Positions 1-11,243 of a stretch of 64,000 bases of DNA are shown one piece after another. The stretch comes from Ariolimax columbianus (lineage: Eukaryota > Mollusca > Gastropoda > Stylommatophora > Arionidae). The notes below the pieces were generated by a model. That model made no database searches and was not told the DNA's origin. It saw nothing but the letters and a program-made list of their open reading frames with translations. Location: NCBI GenBank assembly GCA_036924085.1, contig JAVGWX010000012.1:28892901-28956900 (forward strand), given 5' to 3'. The position numbers were made by a program, and so were the translations under genes. Within the stretch, counting starts at the first letter, position 1, and each line of letters starts with the position of its first letter.

Positions 1-380
1 ACATGCGAGAACGCATCCAAATTTCTCAGAAACTTGTCTGCCAAATACCTGCGGAAATGTGTTCAAAGAGACAAATAAAACTGGGAGGGCAAACTACAAC
101 AATTCTGGAATTCAATCTTAAACAAATACACAGTAATGAGTTCACTTAAAATTCTTTAAGAGCACCTACTCAGGCATGTTTACTCTATGTTGTCGTCAGT
201 GTAAACGACTCCGTAGTCTAAACCTGTCTTTGAGGCGAAGCTGACACGGCACGGAACGGCCAATCAAAAATATTTAACGAACATTTTTTAGTGCACTTAA
301 GTAGTGCTATTCTCACAATTGTTTTGAATTGAGCATCTTATAAAGTTGTAACATTCGAGTTTATTATATTTGGCTATATT
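1..380. other. No recognisable feature
   Basis: AT-rich sequence ahead of the first LINE copy. I see no exon, repeat or RNA gene in it. Confidence 0.5.
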
Positions 381-396
381 GATATCTTGTGGAACA

Positions 397-813
397 AACA
401 GATACCAGTATGACGTACGAAGAGTCAAAACGGCTTATCAAAACCAGATACATGACCAAATGGGAAACCGAACATACTGGTTACACCAAAAACGATGCCT
501 ATTACCAGTTGAACCGAAGAGAGCAGGTCGTTGTCTTCAGACTTCGCACTGGCCACAACAGACTGAGGTACCACCTATTCAACAAATTGAAGATAGGGTG
601 TACCGACGAATGCCCGTGCGGTACTGGTAAAATGACCGCTGAACATCTGCTGCAGAACTGCCCAACATACGAGGATCAGAGAGAGCAGATGTGGCCATTA
701 CCAGTGGAACTGCAAGACAAGCTCTATGGCAGTGGCGAGAGCCTCAGGATGACCGCCGCTTTTTTCGAAAAAATAATGGTTACTGTCTGACTGCGTACGA
801 AGAAGAAGAGGAA
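397..813 (+). mobile_element. 5'-truncated LINE copy A (RNase H tail), with target-site duplication
   Basis: This is the 3' end of a non-LTR retrotransposon. The frame ending at 790 encodes the segment after the RNase H domain, with a likely zinc-binding cluster (CPCGTG, EHLLQNC) and the ending FFEKIMVTV. It ends in a short (GAA)n tail. The 16-bp sequence gatatcttgtggaaca occurs at 381-396 and again at 814-829, a clear target-site duplication. So this is a severely 5'-truncated insertion made by target-primed reverse transcription. Confidence 0.92.
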
Positions 814-1079
814 GATATCTTGTGGAACATTCAGTTTCTTATTTCAGTTTTATTTTGTTGCAATTGTCCTGGCGCTCAAAATTATTAAGATGACGTTACT
901 GAAAACAAAAAGAATGTTGTCAGTGAGGGGAGTGTATTTGTAGATAAGTGAACTGATGACTACTTTCTTGACATGCACAATGAAAACCTTGTTTGTTGGA
1001 TGTGTTTATAAGCTGTTTCCGTTCTTGGAGCATTGTAATATCAAGCGTTCCAATTACATCGAATGTTACTCAGTGGTGA

Positions 1080-1160
1080 CTCAGTGGTCCTGAGGTAGGT
1101 TATCCGCCTTGGTTGCCGAGGTCGCGTGTTCGAACCACCTTGGAGATCTGGCTTTTTTTT
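1080..1160 (+). repeat. Possible tRNA-derived SINE head
   Basis: The stretch has a B-box-like element (gtgttcgaacc) preceded by GC-rich, tRNA-like sequence and followed by a T run. It does not fold obviously into an intact tRNA. It may be a SINE remnant left of the 28-bp array. Confidence 0.3.
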
Positions 1161-4100
1161 CACGAGGATCTTCTGATAAAAATTCCCATGATCTCTCGGT
1201 AGTGAGATCGGACCCCTGATCTCTTGCTAGTGAGGGCTTCTGATCTCTGGGTAGTGAGATCGGGTTCCTGATCTCTGGGTAGTGAGATCGGACCCCTGAT
1301 CTCTTGCTAGTGGTAGCTTCTGATCTCTGGGTAGTGAGATCGGGTTCCTGATCTCTGGGTAGTGAGATCGGACCCCTGATCTCTGGGTAGTGAGATCGGA
1401 CCCCTGATCTCTGGGTAGTGAGATCGGACTCCTGATCTCTGGGTAGTGAGATCGGACTTGATCTCTAGGTAGTGAGTTCGGACTCATGATCTCTAGGTAG
1501 TGAGATAGGACTCCTAATCTCTGGGTAGTGAGATCGGACCCCTGATCTCTGGGTAGTGAGATCGGACTCCTGATCTCTGGGTAGTGAGATCGGGCTCCTG
1601 CTCTCTGGATAGTGAGTTCGGGCTACTGATCTCTGGGTAGTGAGGTCGGATTCCTGATCTCTGGGTAGTGAGATCGGACTCCTGATCTCTGGGTAGTGAG
1701 ATCGGACTCCTGATCTTTGGGTAGTGAGATCAGACTTCTGATTTCTAGGTAGTGAGATCGGAATCCTGATCTCTGGGTAGTGAGATCGGACTCCTGATCT
1801 CTGGGTAGTGAGTTCGGACTCCTGATCTCTGGGTAGTGAGATCGGACTCTTGATCTCTAGGTAGTGAGATCGGACTCTTGATCTCAAGGTAGTGAGATCG
1901 GACTCCTGATCTCTAGGTAGTGAGATAAGACTCCTGATCTCTGGGTAGTGAGATCGGAATCCTGATCTCTAGGTAGTGAGATCGGACCCCTGATCTCTGG
2001 GTAGTGAGATCGGGTTCCTGATCTCTGGATAGTGAGATCGGACCCCTGATCTCTTGCTAGTGAGGGCTTCTGATCTCTGGGTAGTGAGATCGGGTTCCTG
2101 ATCTCTGGGTAGTGAGATTGGACCCCTGATCTCTGGGTGGTGAGATCCGACCACTCATCTCTAGGTAGTGAGATCGGACCCCTGATCTCTAGGTAGTGAG
2201 TTCGGACTCCTGACCTCTAGGTAGTGAGATCGGACTCCTGATCTCTGGGTAGTGAGATCGGACTCCTGATCTCTCGGTAGTGAGATCGGACTCCTGATCT
2301 CTTGGTAGTGAGTTTGGACTCCTGATCTCTGGGTAGTGAGATCGGAATCTTGATCTCTAGGTAGTGAGATCGGACTCTTGATCTCTAGGTAGTGAGATCG
2401 GACTTCTGTTCTCTAGGTAGTGAGATCCCACTCCAGATCTCTGGGTAGTGAGATCGGACTCCTGATCTCTGGGTAGTGAGATCGGGCTCCTGCTTTATTG
2501 GTAGTGAGTTTGGGCCCCTGATCTCTGGGTAGTGAGATCGGACTCCTGATCTATGGGTAGTGAGATCGGGCTCCTGATCTCTGGGTAGCGAAATCGGACT
2601 CCTGATCTCTGGGTAGTGAGATCAGACTCCTGATCTCCGGGTAGTGAGATCGGGCTCCTGCTCTCTGGGTTGTGAGTTCGGGCCCCTGATCTCTGGGTAG
2701 TGAGATCGGACTCCTGATCTCCGGGTAGTGAGATCGGGCTCCTGATCTCTGGGTAGCGAGATCGGACTCCTGATCTCTGGGTAGTGAGATCAGACTCCTG
2801 ATCTCTAGGTAGTGAGATCGGACTCCTGATCTCTGGGTAGTGAGATCGGACTCCTGATCTCTCGGTAGTGAGATCGAACTCCTGATCTCTTGGTAGTGAG
2901 TTTGGACTCCTGATCTCTGGGTAGTGAGATCGGAATCTTGATCTCTAGGTAGTGAGATCGGACTCTTGATCTCTAGGTAGTGAGATCGGACTTCTGTTCT
3001 CTAGGTAGTGAGATCGGACTCCAGATCTCTGGGTAGTGAGATCGGACTCCTGATCTCTGGGTAGTGAGATCGGGCTCCTGTTTTCTGGTTAGTGAGTTCG
3101 GGCCCCTGATCTCTGGGTAGTGAGATCGGACTCCTGATCTATGGGTAGTGAGATCGGGCTCCTGATCTCTGGGTAGCGAGATCGGACTCCTGATCTCTGG
3201 GTAGTGAGATCAGACTCCTGATCTCTAGGTAGTGAGATCGGACTCCTGATCTCTGGGTAGTGAGATCGGAATCCTGATCTCTAGGTAGTGAGATCGGACC
3301 CCTGATCTCTGGGTAGTGAGATCGGGTTCCTGATCTCTGGATAGTGAGATCGGACCCCTGATCTCTTGCTAGTGAGGGCTTCTGATCTCTGGGTAGTGAG
3401 ATCGGGTTCCTGATCTCTGGGTAGTGAGATTGGACCCCTGATCTCTGGGTGGTGAGATCCGACCACTCATCTCTAGGTAGTGAGATCGGACCCCTGATCT
3501 CTAGGTAGTGAGTTCGGACTCCTGACCTCTAGGTAGTGAGATCGGACTCCTGATCTCTGGGTAGTGAGATCGGACTCCTGATCTCTCGGTAGTGAGATCG
3601 GACTCCTGATCTCTTGGTAGTGAGTTTGGACTCCTGATCTCTGGGTAGTGAGATCGGAATCTTGATCTCTAGGTAGTGAGATCGGACTCTTGATCTCTAG
3701 GTAGTGAGATCGGACTTCTGTTCTCTAGGTAGTGAGATCCCACTCCAGATCTCTGGGTAGTGAGATCGGACTCCTGATCTCTGGGTAGTGAGATCGGGCT
3801 CCTGCTTTATTGGTAGTGAGTTTGGGCCCCTGATCTCTGGGTAGTGAGATCGGACTCCTGATCTATGGGTAGTGAGATCGGGCTCCTGATCTCTGGGTAG
3901 CGAAATCGGACTCCTGATCTCTGGGTAGTGAGATCAGACTCCTGATCTCCGGGTAGTGAGATCGGGCTCCTGCTCTCTGGGTTGTGAGTTCGGGCCCCTG
4001 ATCTCTGGGTAGTGAGATCGGACTCCTGATCTCCGGGTAGTGAGATCGGGCTCCTGATCTCTGGGTAGCGAGATCGGACTCCTGATCTCTGGGTAGTGAG

Positions 4101-4811
4101 ATCAGACTCCTGATCTCTAGGTAGTGAGATCGGACTCCTGATCTCTGGGTAGTGAGATCGGACTCCTGATCTCTCGGTAGTGAGATCGAACTCCTGATCT
4201 CTTGGTAGTGAGTTTGGACTCCTGATCTCTGGGTAGTGAGATCGGAATCTTGATCTCTAGGTAGTGAGATCGGACTCTTGATCTCTAGGTAGTGAGATCG
4301 GACTTCTGTTCTCTAGGTAGTGAGATCGGACTCCAGATCTCTGGGTAGTGAGATCGGACTCCTGATCTCTGGGTAGTGAGATCGGGCTCCTGTTTTCTGG
4401 TTAGTGAGTTCGGGCCCCTGATCTCTGGGTAGTGAGATCGGACTCCTGATCTATGGGTAGTGAGATCGGGCTCCTGATCTCTGGGTAGCGAGATCGGACT
4501 CCTGATCTCTGGGTAGTGAGATCAGACTCCTGATCTCTAGGTAGTGAGATCGGACTCCTGATCTCTGGGTAGTGAGATCGGAATCCTGATCTCTAGGTAG
4601 TGAGATCGGACCCCTGATCTCTGGGTAGTGAGATCGGGTTCCTGATCTCTGGATAGTGAGATCGGACCCCTGATCTCTTGCTAGTGAGGGCTTCTGATCT
4701 CTGGGTAGTGAGATCGGGTTCCTGATCTCTGGGTAGTGAGATCGGACCCCTGATCTCTGGGTGGTGAGATCCGACCCCTGATCTCTAGGTAGTGAGATCG
4801 GACCCCTGATC

Positions 4812-6683
4812 CCTCAAACAAAGAACGGCCAGAGTCCAAGTACAAGGGCAGATGAGCAAAAAGGTGACACTCGAGCAGGGAGTACCCCAAGGGGGAGTAT
4901 TGTCCCCCACACTCTTCCTGGTATATATAAACGATATTACAGAGAATATACCAAGAAGAGTCCATAGCTCAATGTTTGCAGACGATCTGGCTATGTGGAC
5001 CTCTGAAAAGAATCTCACAATAGCAAGAAATCGGATGCAGACGGCCCTAACATCGCTGGAAGAGTGGGCGAACTCATGGCTGGTCAAAATAAACGAGGAG
5101 AAAACCACGTGCACAATATTCTCGCTCTCATTAAAACCCCAAAGTACCAAATTAAGTCTGAATGGCAAAATCCTGCAGCCAAACGACAACCCAACCTATC
5201 TGGGAGTCACATTTGATCGGCGCATGACATGGAAAAGTCAGATTGAGAGAAACCGAATGAAAGCCAGAGAAAGAATGGCGATCATGAGGAAACTTGCTGG
5301 CACAAGCTGGGGAGCAGACGAAGGCATACTAAAGAAACTGTACACTGGAAGAGTGAGACCAGTTCTCGAGTATGGCATTGCGGCATGGACAACCGCAGCG
5401 AAGGCGAACTTCGATAAAGTTAACAAACTTCAAAACCAAGCCATGAGAATTATAACAGGTGGCATGAAGTCAACGCCAATTGTAGAACTTGAAAAGATTA
5501 CAAAACTGCAATCCATGACCGATAGAAGAGACTGCAGAGCCCAGCTGCAGTCAGAGAAACTCAGAAGACTGACGGACCATCCAATGTACCAGAGACTAAA
5601 CAATTTGGGAAATGGGAAACTAAAGCGGAGAAACTTTGCAGAAATAGCCAAAGCAAAGATGCACGAAGATCCCATAAACGCACTAACAACACCAAAACCC
5701 ATCACTACTGTACGAAAACCTACTTGGAGGCAGGATATATTTCCAGAGGTGGTAGAAAATATACCAGGTATTGCAAACAAAAACTGCCAGAGTGAAAAAG
5801 AAAGGAGAGACACTACCCTAAGCTTCATAACGAAAAGCTACCCAAGCATGGACTGGACCCATGCATACACCGACGGTTCTGTAACAAACACTACACAGAA
5901 CGGAGGGGCAGGAGCATTCCTGAACCTACCAAATGGCAGAAAAATAACACTGTCATTCGCTACTGGTAAGTACACAAGCAATTTCAGAGCAGAGGCAGAG
6001 GCACTGAGGGCGGCAGTGGAAGAAATGGTAACACACAGTGAAAATGAGAGCCATATAGTCCTGCTGACAGATGCTCTCGAAGTAGTCACAGCGCTAAAAA
6101 GCCAGAAAAACACTGAGCTTAATGACTTAAGAGCAGCACTCTGCAAACTGTGCCAGCAGTCCGCACCAAAAAGGGTAGTGGTACAGTGGGTTCCGTCACA
6201 CTGCAACATCCAAGGCAACGAGGAGGCAGACAGACTGGCAAAAGAAGGTGCAAGGCTACCACAAACAGATACCAGTATGACGTACGAAGAGTCAAAACGG
6301 CTTATCAAAGCCAGATACATGTCCAAATGGGAAACCGAACATACTGGTTACACCAAAAACGATGCCTATTACCAGTTGAACCGAAGAGAGCAGGTCGTCG
6401 TCTTCAGACTTCACACTGGCCACAACAGACTGAGGTACCACCTATTCAACAAACTGAAGATAGGGTGTACCGACGAATGCCCGTGCGGTACTGGTAAAAT
6501 GACCACTGAACATCTGCTGCAGAACTGCCCGACATACGAGGATCAGAGAGAGCAGATGTGGCCATTGCCAGTGGAACTGCAAGACAAGCTCTATGGTAGT
6601 GGCGAGAGTCTCAGGATGACCGCCGCTTTTTTCGAGAAAATAATGGTTACTGTCTGACTGTGTACGCAGAAGAAGAAGAAGAA
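4812..6683 (+). mobile_element. 5'-truncated LINE copy B inserted in the 28-bp minisatellite
   Basis: This insertion holds the C-terminal half of the reverse transcriptase, a full RNase H domain and the 3' tail (GAA)n. Twelve bases, ggacccctgatc, are present at 4800-4811 and 6684-6695, which fits a target-site duplication, although the same string is part of the array unit. The insertion sits in the third 1,312-bp copy only. It is about 1.87 kb, whereas minus-strand copy D of the same family is about 3.8 kb. Confidence 0.93.
4852..6657 (+). CDS. LINE-encoded reverse transcriptase (C-terminal part) with RNase H
   Basis: An intact 601-codon frame lies inside the truncated LINE. Near the start are QGVPQGGVLSPTLF and then MFADDLAMW, the RT active-site box with two Asp. 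Around residues 335-480 is RNase H type 1: AYTDGSVTN, FRAEAEALRAAVEEM, IVLLTDALEVV and VQWVPSHCNIQGNEEADR supply the Asp, Glu, Asp and His/Asp positions. The C-terminus has CPCGTGKMTTEHLLQNC, probably zinc-binding. The APE endonuclease and the first RT blocks are missing, so it cannot support its own movement. The absence of stops suggests a recent insertion. The architecture fits a Jockey/I-like LINE, clade not certain. Confidence 0.9.
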   Translation: MSKKVTLEQGVPQGGVLSPTLFLVYINDITENIPRRVHSSMFADDLAMWTSEKNLTIARNRMQTALTSLEEWANSWLVKINEEKTTCTIFSLSLKPQSTKLSLNGKILQPNDNPTYLGVTFDRRMTWKSQIERNRMKARERMAIMRKLAGTSWGADEGILKKLYTGRVRPVLEYGIAAWTTAAKANFDKVNKLQNQAMRIITGGMKSTPIVELEKITKLQSMTDRRDCRAQLQSEKLRRLTDHPMYQRLNNLGNGKLKRRNFAEIAKAKMHEDPINALTTPKPITTVRKPTWRQDIFPEVVENIPGIANKNCQSEKERRDTTLSFITKSYPSMDWTHAYTDGSVTNTTQNGGAGAFLNLPNGRKITLSFATGKYTSNFRAEAEALRAAVEEMVTHSENESHIVLLTDALEVVTALKSQKNTELNDLRAALCKLCQQSAPKRVVVQWVPSHCNIQGNEEADRLAKEGARLPQTDTSMTYEESKRLIKARYMSKWETEHTGYTKNDAYYQLNRREQVVVFRLHTGHNRLRYHLFNKLKIGCTDECPCGTGKMTTEHLLQNCPTYEDQREQMWPLPVELQDKLYGSGESLRMTAAFFEKIMVTV

Positions 6684-8030
6684 GGACCCCTGATCTCTAG
6701 GTAGTGAGTTCGGACTCCTGACCTCTAGGTAGTGAGATCGGACTCCTGATCTCTGGGTAGTGAGATCGGACTCCTGATCTCTCGGTAGTGAGATCGGACT
6801 CCTGATATCTTGGTAGTGAGTTTGGACTCCTGATCTCTGGGTAGTGAGATCGGAATCTTGATCTCTAGGTAGTGAGATCGGACTCTTGATCTCTAGGTAG
6901 TGAGATCGGACTTCTGTTCTCTAGGTAGTGAGATCGGACTCCAGATCTCTGGGTAGTGAGATCGGACTCCTGATCTCTGGGTAGTGAGATCGGGCTCCTG
7001 CTTTATTGGTAGTGAGTTCGGGCCCCTGATCTCTGGGTAGTGAGATCGGACTCCTGATCTATGGGTAGTGAGATCGGGCTCCTGATCTCTGGGTAGCGAG
7101 ATCGGACTCCTGATCTCTGGGTAGTGAGATCAGACTCCTGATCTCCGGGTAGTGAGATCGGGCTCCTGCTCTCTGGGTTGTGAGTTCGGGCCCCTGATCT
7201 CTGGGTAGTGAGATCGGACTCCTGATCTCTGGGTAGTGAGATCGGGCTCCTGATCTCTGGGTAGCGAGATCGGACTCCTGATCTCTGGGTAGTGAGATCA
7301 GACTCCTGATCTCTAGGTAGTGAGATCGGACTCCTGATCTCTGGGTAGTGAGATCGGACTCCTGATCTCTCGGTAGTGAGATTGAACTCCTGATCTCTTG
7401 GTAGTGAGTTTGGACTCCTGATCTCTGGGTAGTGAGATCGGAATCTTGATCTCTAGGTAGTGAGATCGGACTCTTGATCTCTAGGTAGTGAGATCGGACT
7501 TCTGTTCTCTAGGTAGTGAGATCGGACTCCAGATCTCTGGGTAGTGAGATCGGACTCCTGATCTCTGGGTAGTGAGATCGGGCTCCTGCTTTCTGGGTAG
7601 TGAGTTCGGGCCCCTGATCTCTGGGTAGTGAGATCGGACTCCTGATCTATGGGTAGTGAGATCGGGCTCCTGATCTCTGGGTAGCGAGATCGGACTCCTG
7701 ATCTCTGGGTAGTGAGATCAGACTCCTGATCTCTAGGTAGTGAGATCGGACTCTTGATCTCTAGGTAGTGAGATCGGACTTTTGATCTCTTGGTAGTGAG
7801 ATCGGACTTCTGATCTCTGGGTAGTGAGATCGGACTCCTGATCTCTGGGTAGTGAGATCGGGCTCCTGCTCTCTTGGTAGTGAGTTCGGACCCTTGATCT
7901 CTGGGTAGTGAAATCGAACTCCTGATCTCTAGGTAGTGAGATCGGACTCCTAATCTCTGTGTAGTGAGATCGGACTCCTGATCTCTAGGTAGTGAGATCG
8001 GACTCCTGATCTCTGGGTAGTGAGATCGTT

Positions 8031-8557
8031 CTCCCGTGTTCAGTGTCAAACACGTTAACAATGCAGTTGGAAATCGAAAATAATGGGCCGTTACCCGCAC
8101 AAAATTACAAATCTACCCAAATTATGTGTACCTTTCCCCAGGTGGTGTGTTAAAGAGCAACTACAGATGGTGCATAACTAGCTGCGGGTCTACTTAGCTC
8201 TAGTGTTTAAGTCTATTTAGATGGACTCTTTCATCGGTTAAAACACCCTCCAAGAAACTGGTTGTATGCTGACTCTATAGAGTCTTCCAAACTAATATAA
8301 AGAAGTTAAGTAAGTTAAGTTAAATTAATGTCAGCTGAAAAAATATAAAATACAACGTTGAAAAAAAGTATATCGGCTTAACAGGTGCTATCTCGGAAAC
8401 TATAACTGATAACATGTTTTTGGCAAGCGTTATTGTCAGTGAATAAATAGTGCAAAATACTGGAAGCCATATTCACAAAAAGAAAATGTGTCTTACAATT
8501 GTTTAATGCAATAATTGAAGGTCTGTTTCTTGGTAACAGAGATACCATTAATTAAAT
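8031..8557. other. No recognisable feature
   Basis: AT-rich sequence with short taagtt repeats near 8300-8330. No exon or mobile element recognised. Confidence 0.45.
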
Positions 8558-8830
8558 AAGTACGAGGTGTGTTCAATCAGTATTCGATCTTTGAGCCGGA
8601 ACAATACAATTACTCACCTGGAGGTTTGAAACCTTAATCGCCTTCAAAGTACTTTCCGTGGGACTCCACACATTTCTCTCAGCGGTCCCGTCATTGTTGG
8701 AAACATTTTATGAAAACCAATTTGCGAATGCACTACAACTGGGTCGTCGCATTCCGCATGTCTGCTCGTGATTCAAATTGGATCACTTTAAGTGGGGGGA
8801 TGTTCAGCTTGGGGAAAATCCAAATATTGC
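8558..8830 (-). mobile_element. Probable mariner-like transposon 3' end, degenerate
   Basis: On the minus strand a broken frame reads EKCVESHGKYFEGD, resembling the conserved C-terminal block of mariner transposases. The outer edge, acgaggtgtgttcaatcagt, resembles a mariner terminal repeat. Stops interrupt the frame. The opposite end was not found. Confidence 0.55.
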
Positions 8831-8921
8831 AAGGAGCCATGTCGAGAGATATTGGGAGTCTGGGGAACCAGAGGAATGCTGCGTGAACATTCCAGCAATT
8901 TGACCTTATATTTGAACGTGA

Positions 8922-9292
8922 GTCAACCCATTGTCCAGCATATATTTATTGTTTATCTCGAATAATGTGAGATGGCCTTCCTTATCACAGACGATATGAT
9001 GTTCTTGCAGCGGGATTCGACCCATTGTCCAGCATATACTTATTGTTCATCTCGAACAATGTGAGATGGCCTTCCTTATCACAGACGATAATATGTTCTT
9101 GCAGCGGGATTCGACCCATTGTACAGCATATATTTATTGTTTATTTCGAACAATGTGAGATGACCTTCCTTATCACAGACGATAACATGTTCTTGCAGCG
9201 GGATTCGACCCATTGTACAGCATATATTTATTGTTTATCTCGAATAATGTGAGATGGCCTTCTTTATCACAGACGATATGATGTTCTTGACT
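8922..9292 (+). repeat. 94-bp tandem repeat, about 4 copies
   Basis: The word cccattgt(c/a)cagcatat recurs near 8927, 9021, 9115 and 9209, exactly 94 bp apart, with few differences between units. Confidence 0.93.
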
Positions 9293-9384
9293 TTCCAAGG
9301 GATTATTAACATTCTTCTGTCAGACAATATCTATGGGACTACAAATATTATTCTTTCTAATTACTTGCTGATAAACCATTGTAC

Positions 9385-9460
9385 CAGCTTGTGGTCTAGG
9401 GATTGTGAGCGTGGTTTACAATCCCAACGTATCCGGTTCAAATCACGTGGAGCTCTGGAC
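9385..9460 (+). repeat. tRNA-like SINE head
   Basis: A-box-like tggtctaggg and B-box-like ggttcaaatc are spaced as in a tRNA promoter. The inner part cacaatcccaacg-like is shared with 28083-28180 on the other strand, so this is a dispersed family and not a tRNA gene. Confidence 0.45.
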
Positions 9461-9616
9461 AGCCCAGAAATTTCATGGATTTGTTCATGACATTGGCTTG
9501 TACCTGACGAAGTCAGAGGAAAGATTTGGAGCGCAAGTGGGAGATGAGGAGTTAGTGCTCTGTCGTTGGTACTTTACTTTCAGTAATGAATGGGACTGAG
9601 CTTATTTGTGGGCGCT

Positions 9617-9866
9617 CTGTGCAGCAGCAGCAGCCATAGTAGTAGTGGTAGTAGTAGTAGTAGTAGTGGTAGTAGCAGTGGTAGTAGTAGTAATAGTAGT
9701 CGTGGGAGTAGTAGTGGTAGTAGTAGGTGTAGTAGTGGTAGTAGTAGTAGTAGTAGTAGTAGTAGTAATAGTCGTAGGAGTAGTAGTGGTAGTAGTAGTG
9801 GTAGTAGTAGTAGTAGTAGTGGTAGTAGTAGTAGTGGTAGTAGTAGTAGTGGTAGTAGTAGCAGTG

Positions 9867-9906
<40 letters not shown>

Positions 9907-10154
9907 TAGTAGTAGTAGTAGTAGTAGGGGTAGTAGTAGTAGTAGTGGTAGTAGTAGTAGTAGTGGTAGTAGTAGTAGTAGTGGTAGTAGTAGTAGTGGT
10001 AGTAGTAGCAGTGGTAGTAGTAGTAGTAGTAGTGGTAGTAGTAGTAGTAGTAGTAGTAGGGGTAGTAGTAGTAGTAGTGGTAGTAGTAGTAGTAGTGGTA
10101 GTAGTAGTAGTGGTAGTAGTAGCAGTGGTAGTAGTAGTAGTAGTAGTAGTAGTA
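9617..10154 (+). repeat. (AGT)n imperfect microsatellite, left array
   Basis: AGT/GTA triplets with scattered ggt, gca and ggg variants. A pattern with a gggg interruption repeats after about 132 bp (near 9927 and 10059). The long poly-Ser, poly-Val and poly-Tyr frames are by-products. Confidence 0.97.
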
Positions 10155-10176
10155 CACCAAACGGTTTTACGGGGCA

Positions 10177-10752
10177 GTGAAAGCTCTCTACGGCCCGCAG
10201 CCCTCTAGTAATACTCCAGTTCGCAGTGCGGATGGGGTACTGCTAACAGATAAGGTTCAGATTCTAGACAGATGGGCAGACCACTTCTGCAAAATACTAA
10301 ACCACCCATCGTCTATAAATGAAGAGGCCATCCGGCGAATGCCGCAGGTGGAACTGAACCTGGCGTTGGATGAAGTAATTACTGAGGAGGAAGTCGACAG
10401 GGCAATCAGTTCACTATCTATAGGAAAAGCTCCAGGAGCTGATGCAATACCAGCAGAGGTATATACGACAGCTGGCCCATCCGTCACCAGAAGGATCATT
10501 GAACTCTTCTGTCACATGTGGGCTGAAGGTAAAATTCCGCAGGAGCTAAAGGACGCCTCAATCGTTCACCTATACAAAAGAAAAGGCAATCGTCAGGAAT
10601 GCGAAAATCATCGTGGAATATCGCTACTCTCCGTAGCAGGCAAGATCCTAGCGTGCTTACTGCTAAACAGGCTCAACAAACACCTTGAACAAAGCCACCA
10701 CCTCCCAGAAACCAATTTGGATTCAGAGCCGGAAGAGGAACAGTGGACATGA
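10177..10752 (+). pseudogene. LINE reverse transcriptase, N-terminal fragment (frameshifted)
   Basis: The first readable RT block of the element: WADHFCKILN, GKAPGADAIPAEVY and ECENHRGISLLSV. The frame leaves the correct reading near 10710, just before the FGFRAGRGT motif, so the last 15 or so codons are out of frame. It has no endonuclease domain. Confidence 0.88.
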
Positions 10753-11240
10753 TTTTTGCCGCTCGCCAAGTACAAGAGAAGTGTCGAGAGCAAAATCAGG
10801 CCTTGTACACCACATTTATTGATTTGACAAAGGCATTTGATACAGTAAACAGAGGAGGGCTGTGGATGATAATGTTTAAGTTTGGCTGCCCCAACAAGTT
10901 CAAAACAATGGTGAAACAGCTACACGAAGGCATGTGTGCTCGTGTACAGGACAGCGGTGCAATCTCTAAAACGTTTCTAGTATCAAACGGAGTAAAACAA
11001 GGATGTGTACTCGCCCCGACTTTGTTCAGCATGATGTTCGCGGCCACGATGACAGACGCCTTCAGATCATTGGAGCTTGGAATACCCATAAAGTACCTCA
11101 CAGATGGCAAGTTACTCAATTCCAGAAGAATGAAGACCAAAACCAAAGTGGCTGGAGACATAATCAGGGAACTTGTATTTGCTGACGACTGCGCTCTAAT
11201 GAGCAGCTCAGAACTGAGCATGCAGGTTGGAATGGACTAG
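10743..11240 (+). pseudogene. LINE reverse transcriptase, catalytic fragment
   Basis: It starts at MDMIFAARQVQEKC and includes the first catalytic Asp (FIDLTKAFDTVN), the QGCVLAPTLF block and the FADDCALM box. It ends at an in-frame TAG after QVGMD, a position where related elements continue into FS-x-A-C-x-x-FGL. Confidence 0.9.
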
Positions 11241-11243
11241 TTC

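Larger units (their letters stand above)
1188..8030. repeat. 28-bp minisatellite with 1,312-bp higher-order repeat, split by LINE copy B
   Basis: The basic unit is 28 bp (ctctgggtagtgagatcgga plus cyccctgat-like variants), in about 175 copies outside the LINE. Because 28 is not a multiple of 3, the frame rotates and the minus strand gives a 28-residue peptide repeat in every frame (HYPEIRSPISLPRDQ). Each unit contains the inverted repeat GATCTC / GAGATC around an 8-base loop. A marker variant (tgctagtgagggcttctg) recurs at about 2064, 3376 and 4688, exactly 1,312 bp apart, showing higher-order copies. An additional related marker is at about 1234. I do not take it to be protein-coding. Confidence 0.95.

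Noticed and set aside
1188..8030. CRISPR array (28-bp repeats)
   Set aside because: Units are contiguous with no unique spacers, and the sequence is eukaryotic.
1227..8100. Several minus-strand frames with RSHYPEIRSPISLPRDQ repeats
   Set aside because: Same 28-bp unit rotating through all frames; no start context or non-repeat part.
8100..8160. Minus-strand G-K-G-T-like stretch as the missing last cyclase exon
   Set aside because: No AG acceptor at the right place and the residues after GKGT do not match the family's Y-W-L ending.
9552..10208. Poly-Ser, poly-Val and poly-Tyr frames
   Set aside because: AGT microsatellite read-through.
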